From Kocuria sp. p3-SID1428 (GTDB lineage: Bacteria > Actinomycetota > Actinomycetes > Actinomycetales > Micrococcaceae), in assembly GCF_025149945.1 (NCBI RefSeq), contig NZ_JALXVH010000006.1, positions 1 through 64,000 on the forward strand: a stretch of 64,000 nt of DNA, read 5' to 3'. Shown here piece after piece: positions 17,631 through 26,142 of this stretch (the first letter of the stretch is position 1; each line of letters starts with the position of its first letter). Made by a program: the position numbers and the translations under genes. Under the pieces are notes generated by a model, which saw only the letters and a list, made by a program, of their open reading frames with translations, was not told the origin of the DNA and ran no database searches.

Positions 17631-18977
17631 GGCTGCCACTGTAGGTCCGGGCGTGATCCCCCTCTGCGACGGGGCATAGACCTGCTCGACGTGGGCCCGT
17701 GCTGCGGCCGCCCAGGAGAAGCCGCGGGCGCGATCAGCGGCGGCCCGGCCTCGCCGAGCCAGCTCGGCGGGATCTCCCAAGGCAGACCGCAGGGCTTCGG
17801 CCCAGGCCTCCGGCGTGCGGTGGCCGACGAGCCAGCCGGTGCGGCCGTCGTCGACCGCCGAGCGCAGCCCGCCCGCATCCGAGGCGAGCACCGGGGTCCC
17901 GCAGGCCTGCGCCTCCAGGGCCACCAGCCCGAAGGTCTCGGACGACGACGGCACCGCCCAGAGATCCGCCCGGCGCATGGCGGCGGCCAGCTCGGTCACG
18001 GGCATCGAGCCGAGCCACTCGATCCGGTCCTCGATGCCCAGAGTCCGGGCCTGCTGGTGCAGGGAGTCGGTGAAGGCGTCGTCGCCCACCCCTGCCAGTA
18101 GCAGGTGGGGAACCGGGGTCTTCGGATCGGCGGCCAGCAGGCCCATCGCCTTCAGGAGGATCTGCGGGCCCTTGAGCGGCTGGAGGCGCCCCGCGAAGCC
18201 GATCACCGGCTCGTGGTCCTGGCGGGCAGCGGACTGCGGCTCGGAGGAGGATGGAGCCTCGGGAGGCTGCGGGCCGTCCGGGCGGAACACCTCGAGGTCC
18301 ACGCCCGGGGCGATCACGTGAGTCCGGGCGGGGTCGGCGTCGTAGAGCTCGCGCATCTGCTCGGCCTCGGCGGCGGTGTTGACCACCAGGGCCGAGGTCT
18401 CGCGGATCAGGCGCTGCTCGGCGCGCTCGCGGACCTCCGGCTCGAGGGGCTCCCCGGCGGCCGCCTGCGCGTTCTTGCCGCGGGCACTGGTGTGCAGGGT
18501 CAGCGCGAGCGGGATGTCCCAGTCCTGCGCCAGATCCCGGCCGACCTCCCCGGAGAGCCAGTAGTGCCCGTGGAGGACATCGGGGCGGGGCAGCAGCTGC
18601 GCAGCGGCGGCCTGCAGAGCCGTGGCGACGGCGGGCAGGTGCCGCGGCAGCTCGTCCTTGGTCGCGCTCGCGGTCTCGGGCAGAGTCACGCTCACCAGCC
18701 GCAGCCCCGGCGGCTCGCCTACGGGCTGGGCCGTGACGGTCTCCACCGGTCGGACCTGCCCGGGGTGCTCGCCGTCGCGCCACAGAGTGATCAGGTCCAC
18801 CGCATGGCCGAGCCGGGCCAGCTCGCTCGCCAGCTGCCGGACGTAGACATTCATCCCGCCCGCATCTCCCTGGCCGGGCTGGCGCAGGGGAGAGGTGTGC
18901 AGGCACAGCATCGCGATGCGTCGGCACTTCTGCGACGGACCGGTCGGAGCGGCGCAGGGATCTTCCAAGGTGAGCAC
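16836..18977 (-). CDS. mshA: MshA D-inositol-3-phosphate glycosyltransferase fused to an actinobacterial phosphatase-family domain
   Basis: One open frame of 713 residues with two parts. Residues 1 to about 449 are a GT4 retaining glycosyltransferase of the MshA type: LCLHTSPLRQPGQGDAGGMNVYV at the start, VDLEVFRP, GFAGRLQPLKGPQ, and SSSETFGLVALEAQACGTPV with the E-x7-E motif. MshA makes GlcNAc-inositol-phosphate, the first step of mycothiol synthesis. Residues 450-713 form a second domain (see the separate entry for 16836-17630). No stop codon separates them; the joint is a Gly/Pro/Ser stretch of about 13 residues before a Met. GTG 18977 is chosen because TAGAGT ends 6 nt upstream. The fusion is visible in the sequence; whether the cell makes one or two proteins is not known. 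Confidence 0.85.
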   Translation of the reverse strand: MLTLEDPCAAPTGPSQKCRRIAMLCLHTSPLRQPGQGDAGGMNVYVRQLASELARLGHAVDLITLWRDGEHPGQVRPVETVTAQPVGEPPGLRLVSVTLPETASATKDELPRHLPAVATALQAAAAQLLPRPDVLHGHYWLSGEVGRDLAQDWDIPLALTLHTSARGKNAQAAAGEPLEPEVRERAEQRLIRETSALVVNTAAEAEQMRELYDADPARTHVIAPGVDLEVFRPDGPQPPEAPSSSEPQSAARQDHEPVIGFAGRLQPLKGPQILLKAMGLLAADPKTPVPHLLLAGVGDDAFTDSLHQQARTLGIEDRIEWLGSMPVTELAAAMRRADLWAVPSSSETFGLVALEAQACGTPVLASDAGGLRSAVDDGRTGWLVGHRTPEAWAEALRSALGDPAELARRGRAAADRARGFSWAAAARAHVEQVYAPSQRGITPGPTVAAMTTSALSPQDLADHLDRFHATGPVATPRQANLANIQGFLDSSEHQYMGVTPTPGTTYDDVFRLMVERVGISADPSFTEGVDTISAQLCVAALERYADVLADAVRPGATIFFATAHPAALPPIYSRLAAAARAAGAEVLHMHGGIAWDDGQVRQVSDVMMVEQYGGLRHTHRPEPMELALDRLAEQAGDPSFLPDLVVSDHGMAGAAGSRGARVIAIADCNDPAPFVGEQQGLIEVVVPLDDNIPPEAYAPLTDFVLERAGLPIR
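17638..17643 (-). promoter_or_regulatory. internal -10 box before the phosphatase domain
   Basis: TACAGT on the minus strand, 7 nt before ATG 17630, lies inside the fused mshA frame. Confidence 0.4.
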
Positions 18978-18983
18978 GCGAAC

Positions 18984-18989
18984 ACTCTA
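18984..18989 (-). promoter_or_regulatory. -10 box of mshA (leaderless)
   Basis: TAGAGT on the minus strand, 6 nt before GTG 18977. It is divergent from alr. Confidence 0.5.
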
Positions 18990-19028
18990 GGGCCGCTAGG
19001 CGCGCGACTACGGTGCCACAATGGTCCG

Positions 19029-20339
19029 GTGAGCACCGATACCCAGGCCCCCGACCCCCGCAGCCAGCCGCCTGCCGCGGCTTTCGTCGCCCAAGACGTC
19101 CATCGCCCAGGCGCGGCTGCCGAGCGCAGCGCCGTCGTGGACCTCGCCGCGATCCGCCACAACGTGCGGCTGCTGGCCGAGCTCGCCCACCCGGCAGCCC
19201 TGATGGCCGTGGTGAAGGCCGACGCCTACGGCCACGGCGCGGTGCCGGTGGCCCGTGCGGCGCTGGTCGCCGGGGCGCACGGGCTGGGCGTGGCGCATGT
19301 GCGCGAGGCCCTCGAGCTGCGCGAGGCCGGGATCCGCGCCCCGATCCTGGCCTGGTTGCACACCGCGGACACCGACTTCGAGACCGCGCTGCAGCGGGAC
19401 ATCGCCCTGGGGGTCTCCGGTGCGGAGCTCTTCGAGATCGCCGCGACGGCCCAGCGGATCGGGCGCACGGCTCGGATCCACCTCAAGGTCGACACCGGCC
19501 TGGGCCGCAACGGCTTCGCGCTGTCGCAGTGGCCGCAGGTCCTCGAGACCGTCCGCGGGCTGGAGCGAGGCGGTGCGCTGCGCGTCGACGGGATCTTCTC
19601 CCACCTGGCCGTCGCCGATGAGCCCGAGTGCCCGGAGACCGATGAGCAGGTCGCGGCCTTCACCGCCGCCGTGCGGCAGGCACGGGAGGCGGGGCTCGCC
19701 CCGCGGTTCACCCACCTGGCGAACACGCCGGCGACCCTGTCGCTCGGGCAGCCGGGTGCGCTCGCGGATCCGCAGACCATGCGCGGGGACATCGTGCGCA
19801 CCGGCGTGGGGCTCTACGGCGTCTCGCCGTTCGCCGATCGCAGCGCCCAGGAGCTCGGGCTGCTGCCTGCCATGACCCTGCGGACCTCAGTGGCCAACAT
19901 CAAGCGGGTCCCCTCGGGCCAGGGGGTCTCCTATGGTCTGAGCTACCGCACCTCCGAGGCGACCACCCTCGCGCTGATCCCCATGGGCTACGGCGACGGT
20001 GTGCCGCGCGTGGCCACCGGGGCCCCGGTCATGATCGAGGGCCGCACCTACCCGGTCGTCGGGCGGATCGCCATGGACCAGATGGTTGTTGACCTGCGGA
20101 CCACGGAGGACATGAGCCATCTGCTGGGTGCGGAGGCGGTCCTCTTCGGCGGCGAGGGCGCCCCCTCGGTGCGCGAGTGGTCCGAGGCCGCCGGGACGAT
20201 CGACTACGAGATCATCACCCGGATCTCCCCGCGGGTGCAGCGCGTGCACGTGGACACGCGTGCGGATCTGGCCTTCGACCGCGTGGCGCAGGAGCGTGCG
20301 GCCCAGGCCCGCGCCGAGGGAGAGCCTGCCGATGGCTGA
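19029..20339 (+). CDS. alr: alanine racemase
   Basis: PLP enzyme that makes D-alanine for peptidoglycan. The product has 436 residues from GTG 19029. The PLP lysine is in MAVVKADAYGHGAVPVA (about residue 63). LKVDTGLGRNGF, GIFSHLAVADEP, ANTPATLSL and RTGVGLYGVSP follow, and the catalytic tyrosine region is PMGYGDGVPR. IAMDQMVVDL lies near the end. The first 35 residues are a non-conserved Ala/Pro-rich leader. A CACAAT box 6 nt before the GTG suggests leaderless initiation; the frame is open far upstream over mshA, which is a shadow. The 3' end overlaps tsaE by 8 nt. Confidence 0.94.
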   Translation: MSTDTQAPDPRSQPPAAAFVAQDVHRPGAAAERSAVVDLAAIRHNVRLLAELAHPAALMAVVKADAYGHGAVPVARAALVAGAHGLGVAHVREALELREAGIRAPILAWLHTADTDFETALQRDIALGVSGAELFEIAATAQRIGRTARIHLKVDTGLGRNGFALSQWPQVLETVRGLERGGALRVDGIFSHLAVADEPECPETDEQVAAFTAAVRQAREAGLAPRFTHLANTPATLSLGQPGALADPQTMRGDIVRTGVGLYGVSPFADRSAQELGLLPAMTLRTSVANIKRVPSGQGVSYGLSYRTSEATTLALIPMGYGDGVPRVATGAPVMIEGRTYPVVGRIAMDQMVVDLRTTEDMSHLLGAEAVLFGGEGAPSVREWSEAAGTIDYEIITRISPRVQRVHVDTRADLAFDRVAQERAAQARAEGEPADG

Positions 20340-20931
20340 GCCAGAGGCCAGCGCGCCGCGCTGGGAGCGCACCGTGCAGGTCGGCTCGGCGATCGAGACC
20401 CAGCGCCTGGCCGAGCGGCTGGGACGCGAGCTGCGAGCCGGTGACCTGATCCTGCTGGACGGTCCCCTCGGGGCCGGCAAGACGACCTTCACGCAGGGCC
20501 TGGGTCGCGGCCTGGGAGCGGTGGAGGGGATCATCTCGCCCACGTTCGTGCTGGCCCGTCGCCACCCGAACGACGCCCACGGCCCCCGTCCCGGCGCCCC
20601 GGGGCTCGTGCACGTGGACGCGTACCGGCTGGCCGATGCGGCCCAGGTCGAGGACATCGACCTCGAGGAGACTCTCGCCGAGTGGGTGACGGTCATCGAG
20701 TGGGGGCGCGGCAAAGTCGAGGGGCTCAGCGACTCTCGGCTGGAGATCGAGATCGAGCGGCCGCAGGGAGGGCAGCGCTCGCTGTCGGACGTGCTGGCGG
20801 AGTTCGCCGCGGACCACGACGAGGACGAAGCTGCGGCCGTCGACGAGCCGCGGACGCTGCGGCTGCGCGGCATCGGCCCACGCTGGGACCGTGTGCCGAA
20901 AGCGCTGCACGACTTCGCCGACCAGGGCTGA
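20332..20931 (+). CDS. tsaE: tRNA t6A synthesis ATPase TsaE
   Basis: P-loop ATPase that drives the TsaB-TsaD-TsaE machinery placing threonylcarbamoyl on A37 of ANN-decoding tRNAs. Walker A is GPLGAGKTTFTQ with the lysine at about residue 50. SPTFVLARRH, HVDAYRLADA, DLEETLAEWVTVIEWG and a Walker-B-like segment follow. The 199 residues include a C-terminal extension of about 45 residues, acidic then Arg/Leu-rich. The start ATG 20332 lies within alr and has a purine-rich ribosome site. tsaB, rimI and tsaD are 4 kb downstream, separated here by a pseudogene and the phoD pair. Confidence 0.93.
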   Translation: MAEPEASAPRWERTVQVGSAIETQRLAERLGRELRAGDLILLDGPLGAGKTTFTQGLGRGLGAVEGIISPTFVLARRHPNDAHGPRPGAPGLVHVDAYRLADAAQVEDIDLEETLAEWVTVIEWGRGKVEGLSDSRLEIEIERPQGGQRSLSDVLAEFAADHDEDEAAAVDEPRTLRLRGIGPRWDRVPKALHDFADQG

Positions 20932-20944
20932 GCTCACGCTGCCC

Positions 20945-22107
20945 GTGCGCGGGGCGAGTGCTCCGGCGGGCGTCTTCGACGCCGTGCAGGAGCAGCTTGA
21001 AGGGCAGCGCGAGGTCTACATCGACCTCCACGCCCACCCCGAGCTGTCCATGCACGAGACCCGCACCAGCGGCATCATCGCCGAGCGCCTGGAGGGCTTC
21101 GGTTTCGAGGTCCAGCGCCTCGGCGGCGGCGTGGTGGGCGTGCTCGCCAACGGTCAGGGCCCCGTGGTGATGAACCGGGCGGACTTCGACGCCCTGCCGG
21201 TCGAGGAGAGGACAGGGCTGGACTACGCCTCCACCGAGACGACCCCCCCGGCGAGGACGGCCGCACCGTTCCGCTGATGCACGCCTGCGGCCATGACATG
21301 CATGTGGCCGCGCTGCTGGGCGCTGCCAGTGCGATGGCGGCCTGACCGAGAAGGTCCCCGCCCCCGAGGTGGTGCTGGGCCAGCACGTCATGACCCATGA
21401 GGCCGGCACCATCGGCACCAAGGCGGGACCCATCCTCTCGGCGGGCGATTCGATCGAGATCACCCTGCACGGCTCCGGCGCCCACGGCTCCATGCCGCAC
21501 CTGAGCGTGGATCCGGTGGTGCTCGCCTCCACGATCGTGATGCGACTGCAGACGGTGGTGTCCCGGGAGATCCCGCCGTCGTCGTTCGCGGTGCTGACCG
21601 TGGGCTCGATCCAGGTCGGGTCCAAGTCCAACATCATCCTCCACGGCCACGCTCCTGCTGAACATGCGCACCTACGACGAGGACGTCCGCTCCACCATGA
21701 TCACCGCCATGGAGCGGATCGTGCGCGGCGAGTGCGAGGCGGCCGGCTGCCCCCAGGAGCCCGAGTTCCGCTACGACGACCAGTACCCGCTCACCGACAA
21801 GGACGACGACGTCAGCGCCAAGGTCACCGAGGCCCTGCGCGCCCAGTTCGGGGAGGCCGTGTTCGAGCAGGCTCCGCAGACCGCCTCGGAGGACTTCAGC
21901 ATCGTGCCGAGCGCCTTCGGCGTCCCCTACACCTACTGCACGGTCGGCGGCGTCTCGAAGGGCCGCCTCGAGAGGGCCGCGTCCAGCGACGATCCCGCGG
22001 ACCAGATCGCCCCCAACCACTCGCCGTACTTCTACCCGGACATCGATCCGACCCTCGAGTCCGGCACCAAGGCGCACCTGGCGGCCGCGCTGGCCTGGCT
22101 GGGCTGA
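20945..22107 (+). pseudogene. M20-family amidohydrolase, decayed (two frameshifts and an internal deletion)
   Basis: The remains of an IAA-amino acid hydrolase/carboxypeptidase G-type metallopeptidase can be read across three frames. The first piece (GTG 20945 onward) has IDLHAHPELSMHETRTSG and DFDALPVEERTGLDYAST. At a run of seven C (21243-21249) the frame slips; MHACGHDMHVAALLGAAS continues in another frame to a stop at 21343. After a junction near 21340, about 40-45 codons expected in the family are missing, including the QPAEE segment with the catalytic glutamate. GLTEKVPAPEVVLGQHVM resumes in the third frame, and a last slip near 21645 leads to LLNMRTYDEDVRSTM through ALAWLG. It follows tsaE by 13 nt and is followed by a terminator. 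Confidence 0.85.
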
Positions 22108-22120
22108 CCCGCTCTCCGAC

Positions 22121-22174
22121 GAGGCCGCAGCTTCGCAGTCCCTCAGCACTGAGGGGATGCGAAGGTGCGGCCTC
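22121..22174 (+). terminator. terminator after the amidohydrolase pseudogene
   Basis: A long compound hairpin: GAGGCCGCA (22121-22129) pairs with 22166-22174, CTTCGCA with TGCGAAG, and CCCTCAG with CTGAGGG. The region from 22175 to 22380 shows no gene. Confidence 0.8.
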
Positions 22175-22393
22175 GAGCGTCCGGGCGGAGGAATCTCTGA
22201 TCGGCCGCCGGCACTGCGCAGGCGCGGACGACCCGGGGACCCGCACAATCTGATCGGCCCCAGCCGATGCGCCGACGTCTTCAACCACTCGTGACCGGCA
22301 GGTCCAGGGGCATTCAGCGCCAGTTCGGGTACGGGAAACCTGAGGCGGGGACGGTGGGGCCTTCCCCCGCAACCCGCTCCCCACGAAGGACCC

Positions 22394-23959
22394 ATGTCAC
22401 CCACCACGGCCCCGCACACCCTGAACCGACGACGGCTCCTGGAGCTCGGAGGCCTGACCGGCACCGCGCTCGCCCTGGGCATCAGCGCCCCTGCCGAGGC
22501 GAGCGAGTCCGGGGAGGCAGCCGGGGCGACGTTCGGGCTGGGAGTCGCCAGCGGCGCACCGCGCCCCGACGGCGCCGTGCTGTGGACGCGTCTGGCCCCG
22601 GACCCGCTGGCCGAGGACGGGCACGGAGGGATGCCGCTGCGGCCGGCGCCGGTGCGCTGGGAGGTTTCCCGGGACCCGGAGTTCACCCGCGTGGATCGGC
22701 GGGGCAATGCCCTGGCCCAGCCCGAGCTGGCACATTCCGTGCATCCTCGCGTGAAGGGGCTGGCTCCGGACACGCAGTACTGGTACCGGTTCCGATCCGG
22801 CCAGGAGGTCAGCCCGGTGGGGCGGTTCCGGACCCTGCCGGCCCCGGGACAGCAGGCCGACGCGTTCTCCTTCGGCCTGGTCTCCTGCCAGGCCTGGTAC
22901 CACGGGCACTTCACCGCGCACCGCCACTTGGCCCAGGAGGAGGACCTGGACCTCGTGGTCTTCGTGGGGGACTACATCTACGAGTACGGGATCACAGCGG
23001 ACAACCTGTGGCGCCAGGGCGCGAGCGTCGCGCCGGCGCACGAGGTGGAGATCGAGACCCTCGAGCAGTACCGGCTGCGCTACAGCCTCTTCAAGTCGGA
23101 TGCGCACCTGCAGGCCGTGCATGCTCGGGCGGCGGCCGTGGCGGTGTGGGACGACCACGAGGTCCAGAACAACTACGCCGCGGCGGTCTCCGGCAAGGAC
23201 GTGTCCCCGGAGGACTTCGAGCATCAGATCGCGGTGGCCTACCGGGCGTTCTACGAGAACATGCCCCTGGACCTCGAGGCCCTGCCCACCGGCCCGGACG
23301 CGGACATCACGAGCGGCTTCGACGTGGGCACGCTGGCGCGCTTCAGCCTCCTGGACTCGCGGCAGTTCCGCGATCCGGAGCCTGCCGATGCCCAGGAGCA
23401 GAACCGGGAGCAGCGAACGATCCTGGGAGCCCAGCAGGAGTCCTGGATCGAGGGCCGCCTTTCGCAGAGCACTGCCACCTGGGACGTGCTGGCCAACGGG
23501 GTCGTGCTCACGGCCGTCTCCGAGGACCGCACCGACATGTGGGACGGCTATCCGGCAGCCCGCCGACGCCTGATGGCGGCCATGTCCGAGGTCTCCAACC
23601 CGGTCATGCTCACCGGTGACATCCACAAGCACGTGGCCGCCGAGCTCAAGGAGGACTTCGCGGATCCGTCCTCCGAGACGATCGGCGTCGAGCTGGTCTG
23701 CACGTCGGTGGCCTCCGACGGGGACGGATCCGAGACCGATGCCTACACCGCGGACTGGACCCGCCACCCCTACGTGCGCCACTACGACGGGCGCCGCGGC
23801 TACGTCCACGTCCGGCTGACCCCGCAGGAGATGACCTCGAGCTTCTGGGTCGTGCCCTGGATCGAGGCCGATGACACAGCGCCCAAGGAGCTCTCGGCGC
23901 GCTTCAGCACCCGCGCAGGAGAGCCGGGACTCGCCCCGGCCGGAGAGGACCGAGCATGA
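22394..23959 (+). CDS. phoD: secreted alkaline phosphatase, PhoD family
   Basis: Extracellular metallophosphodiesterase/monoesterase exported by the Tat system, likely used to scavenge phosphate. The signal is NRRRLLELGGLTGTALALG with twin arginines at about residues 12-14, cleaved near APAEASE. The PhoD N-terminal domain starts at FGLGVASGAPRPDGAVLWTR. The catalytic part shows FGLVSCQAWYHG, VFVGDYIYEYG, WDDHEVQNNY, LLDSRQFRDP, NPVMLTGDIHKH and ELVCTSVASDGDG. The 521-residue length is standard. GAAGGA precedes the ATG. Its stop overlaps the start of the next gene (ATGA). I could not identify a Pho box. Confidence 0.92.
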   Translation: MSPTTAPHTLNRRRLLELGGLTGTALALGISAPAEASESGEAAGATFGLGVASGAPRPDGAVLWTRLAPDPLAEDGHGGMPLRPAPVRWEVSRDPEFTRVDRRGNALAQPELAHSVHPRVKGLAPDTQYWYRFRSGQEVSPVGRFRTLPAPGQQADAFSFGLVSCQAWYHGHFTAHRHLAQEEDLDLVVFVGDYIYEYGITADNLWRQGASVAPAHEVEIETLEQYRLRYSLFKSDAHLQAVHARAAAVAVWDDHEVQNNYAAAVSGKDVSPEDFEHQIAVAYRAFYENMPLDLEALPTGPDADITSGFDVGTLARFSLLDSRQFRDPEPADAQEQNREQRTILGAQQESWIEGRLSQSTATWDVLANGVVLTAVSEDRTDMWDGYPAARRRLMAAMSEVSNPVMLTGDIHKHVAAELKEDFADPSSETIGVELVCTSVASDGDGSETDAYTADWTRHPYVRHYDGRRGYVHVRLTPQEMTSSFWVVPWIEADDTAPKELSARFSTRAGEPGLAPAGEDRA

Positions 23960-24795
23960 GCCCGCGCCCGCAGACCGTCCAGGGCCTCGAGGCCGAGGCG
24001 GGGATCGGCCGCCTCGAGCTGCGGTGGCAGGCGCTGCCCTGGGAGCCGCTGATCGATCACTACCGGATCTACTCGGGAGCACCCCGGGACAGGGGGCGTG
24101 AGCCGGACCCGGAGCACCTGGTGGGCCGGACCATCTTCCCGCGCTTCGTGCTGGACGGGCTGGACCCCGCTGGGGAGCAGCACAGCCTCACGGTCATCGC
24201 CGTGAGCGATGCGGGGCGCCTGTCCCTGTCCAGCCGGCCGCTGATCGCAGCCTCGCAGGCCTCGGTCACCGAGACCGGCACGGAGCTGGCCGCGATCGGC
24301 TCCTTCGACGGGAGGACCCACGAGCTGCAGTTCGCACCGAAGGACTACGCGAAGATCCCGAAGGCCTACCCGCAGACGCTCATCGAGTTCCGCCAGGGCG
24401 ACGACGAGCCCCGTCAGGCCTGGCCGTACCTGCTGCCCGGCCCCGGCGACGCCTGGGCGGGCCGGAAGTCCTATCGGGCCCGCTGGGTCGTGGAGCTCGA
24501 CGAGGCCCCGGGCACGACTGATCTGGCGCTGTGGCTCGTGGACACGACCTCGCTGGGCGGGAGGCTGGACATCGCCGTCAACGGGACGCCGGTGCGCGGC
24601 ATCGAGCTGCCGCGGGGGTCGAACAAGGGCTCGCGGCAGGGCGATGCCACGGCGACCGGCTCGCCGCTCAAGCGCTCGCGCCACGAGCTCGAGCTCCCGG
24701 CCGGGGCCCTGCGCGCCGGTGAGAACACCGTCGAGTTCGTCCTCGCCGAGGGCGGCTGGGTGGCCTGGGACGCTCTGGGCCTGTTCGCGCGCTGA
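23956..24795 (+). CDS. FN3-like plus PL4-domain-III-like (carbohydrate-binding) protein
   Basis: A 279-residue protein with no visible signal peptide or membrane segment. Residues 1 to about 100 look like a fibronectin type III fold (ELRWQALPWEPLIDHYRIYSG, LDGLDPAGEQHSLTVIAVSDAG). Residues about 105-275 resemble the C-terminal domain III of PL4 rhamnogalacturonan lyases: IGSFDGRTHELQF, RWVVELDEAPGTTDLALWLV, IAVNGTPVRG, LPAGALRAGENTVEFVL and WVAWDALGL. The lyase catalytic domain itself is absent. Its start overlaps the phoD stop codon, so it is co-translated with a secreted phosphatase; how it would leave the cell is unclear. The domain calls are from pattern memory. Confidence 0.6.
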   Translation: MSPRPQTVQGLEAEAGIGRLELRWQALPWEPLIDHYRIYSGAPRDRGREPDPEHLVGRTIFPRFVLDGLDPAGEQHSLTVIAVSDAGRLSLSSRPLIAASQASVTETGTELAAIGSFDGRTHELQFAPKDYAKIPKAYPQTLIEFRQGDDEPRQAWPYLLPGPGDAWAGRKSYRARWVVELDEAPGTTDLALWLVDTTSLGGRLDIAVNGTPVRGIELPRGSNKGSRQGDATATGSPLKRSRHELELPAGALRAGENTVEFVLAEGGWVAWDALGLFAR

Positions 24796-24817
24796 GCGGG
24801 GACGTGAGTCGGCGGCA

Positions 24818-24823
24818 TAGACT
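24818..24823 (+). promoter_or_regulatory. -10 box of tsaB-rimI-tsaD (leaderless)
   Basis: TAGACT (followed by G) ends 6 nt before GTG 24830, with no Shine-Dalgarno sequence. The same heptamer occurs before SURF1, guaA and guaB. Confidence 0.55.
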
Positions 24824-24829
24824 GACCCG

Positions 24830-25579
24830 GTGCTCCTGCTGTGCCTCGACTCCTCCTCCGCCGCCTCCGTCGCGCTCCTGCAGATCGACGACGATCCAGG
24901 ACTCCCTTCCGGCGACCACGACGCCTCGCCCGGGAATGCTCATGTGCTGGCCGAGTGGTCGACCGAGGACACCCGCAGCCACGCGGAGGTCCTGACCCCG
25001 GCAGTCCAAGAGGTCCTGGAACGGGTCGGGACGGCGCCCGAGGACCTGTCCGGAATCCTGGTCGGCACCGGCCCCGGGCCCTTCACCGGCCTGCGCGCAG
25101 GCCTGGTCACCGCGCGGGTGCTCGGCTACGCCTGGGACCTGCCGGTCTGGGGGATGACGAGTCTGGCCGCGCTGGCCCATGACGTCGCAGCGCTCCCGCA
25201 GCCGCCGTCGTCGTTCATCGTGGCCGCCGACGCCCGGCGCCGTGAGGTCTACTGGGCGCAGTACCGACTGCAGGGCACGGGGGCGCCGCTGCTCGTCGAC
25301 GGCCCCCGCGTCGGTCCCGCCCAGGAGCTGCCCGATCTGCCGGTCTACGGCCGCGGCGCCCGTCTCTACGCCGAGCAGCTGCCGCAGGCCGTCGTCGAGC
25401 CGGTGCCGGGCGGCCCGCAGCAGGCGCCGTCGGGCTGGCAGGCGAGCGCGGCGTCGCTGGGGCTGGCCGCCGCCGAAGCGCTGGCCGCAGGCCAGCAGCT
25501 CTCGCAGGATCTCTCCCCGCTGTACCTGCGCGACTCCGATGCCAAGGTGCCCGGTCCCCGCAAGAAGGCCGGAGCATGA
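24830..25579 (+). CDS. tsaB: tRNA t6A synthesis scaffold protein TsaB
   Basis: Partner of TsaD in t6A37 formation, an ASKHA-fold protein without its own catalysis. The product has 249 residues. LLLCLDSSSAASVALLQ is the N-terminal strand-loop. SHAEVLTPAVQEVL, ILVGTGPGPFTGLRAGLVTA and WGMTSLAALA are typical of YeaZ/TsaB, and VAADARRREVYWAQY completes the pattern. The GTG 24830 start fits a leaderless transcript. Its stop overlaps rimI (ATGA), and rimI overlaps tsaD likewise, forming a tight tsaB-rimI-tsaD operon as in most actinobacteria. Confidence 0.94.
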   Translation: MLLLCLDSSSAASVALLQIDDDPGLPSGDHDASPGNAHVLAEWSTEDTRSHAEVLTPAVQEVLERVGTAPEDLSGILVGTGPGPFTGLRAGLVTARVLGYAWDLPVWGMTSLAALAHDVAALPQPPSSFIVAADARRREVYWAQYRLQGTGAPLLVDGPRVGPAQELPDLPVYGRGARLYAEQLPQAVVEPVPGGPQQAPSGWQASAASLGLAAAEALAAGQQLSQDLSPLYLRDSDAKVPGPRKKAGA

Positions 25580-26142
25580 GCGGGCCGTGGCAGCTGCGCA
25601 CGGCCGCGCTCGAGGACGTCGCCGCGCTGCACCGCCTAGAGCTCGAGCTGTTCCCGGGCGATGCCTGGTCCGAGGACATGCTCGCCGCCGAGATCGCCCA
25701 TGAGACCCGCCGCTACCTGGTGGCGGTGCAGGACGAGCGGATCGTGGGATACGCCGGCGTGATGGTCGTGGCGGAGACCGCCGACGTGCAGAACATCGCG
25801 GTGATCCCGCAGCTGCGCGGGCGCGGCCTGGGCTCGGCCCTGCTGGAAGCGCTGCACGAGATCGCGAGCCGGCGCGGTGCGCAGGAGGTCCTGCTGGAGG
25901 TGCGCGAGTCCAATGAGACGGCGCAGTCGCTCTACCGGCGCTTCGGCTACACGGAGATCGCCCAGCGCCCGCGCTACTACCCGGACGGGGAGACGGCCGT
26001 GATCATGCTCGCCCCGCTGAGCGCCGACGGAGGTGCTTCCGAGGCAGTCGGCACTCGGCGCCCGCCGAGCACGACCGACCTGACGAGCCACATGGACCTG
26101 TCCGCCGCAGCGCACGACGACCCCCGGGAGGACCCGCGATGA
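25576..26142 (+). CDS. rimI: [ribosomal protein S18]-alanine N-acetyltransferase RimI
   Basis: GNAT-fold N-terminal acetyltransferase acting on ribosomal protein S18, and possibly other N-termini. [23 protein letters not shown] is the acetyl-CoA pyrophosphate loop (Q/RxxGxG/A). [19 protein letters not shown] carries the conserved Asn and Tyr, and [14 protein letters not shown] closes the fold. The core ends at about residue 150; a further 40 residues, rich in acidic residues and Pro, form an unconserved tail. Both ends overlap their neighbours by 4 nt. Confidence 0.92.
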   Translation: MSGPWQLRTAALEDVAALHRLELELFPGDAWSEDMLAAEIAHETRRYLVAVQDERIVGYAGVMVVAETADVQNIAVIPQLRGRGLGSALLEALHEIASRRGAQEVLLEVRESNETAQSLYRRFGYTEIAQRPRYYPDGETAVIMLAPLSADGGASEAVGTRRPPSTTDLTSHMDLSAAAHDDPREDPR

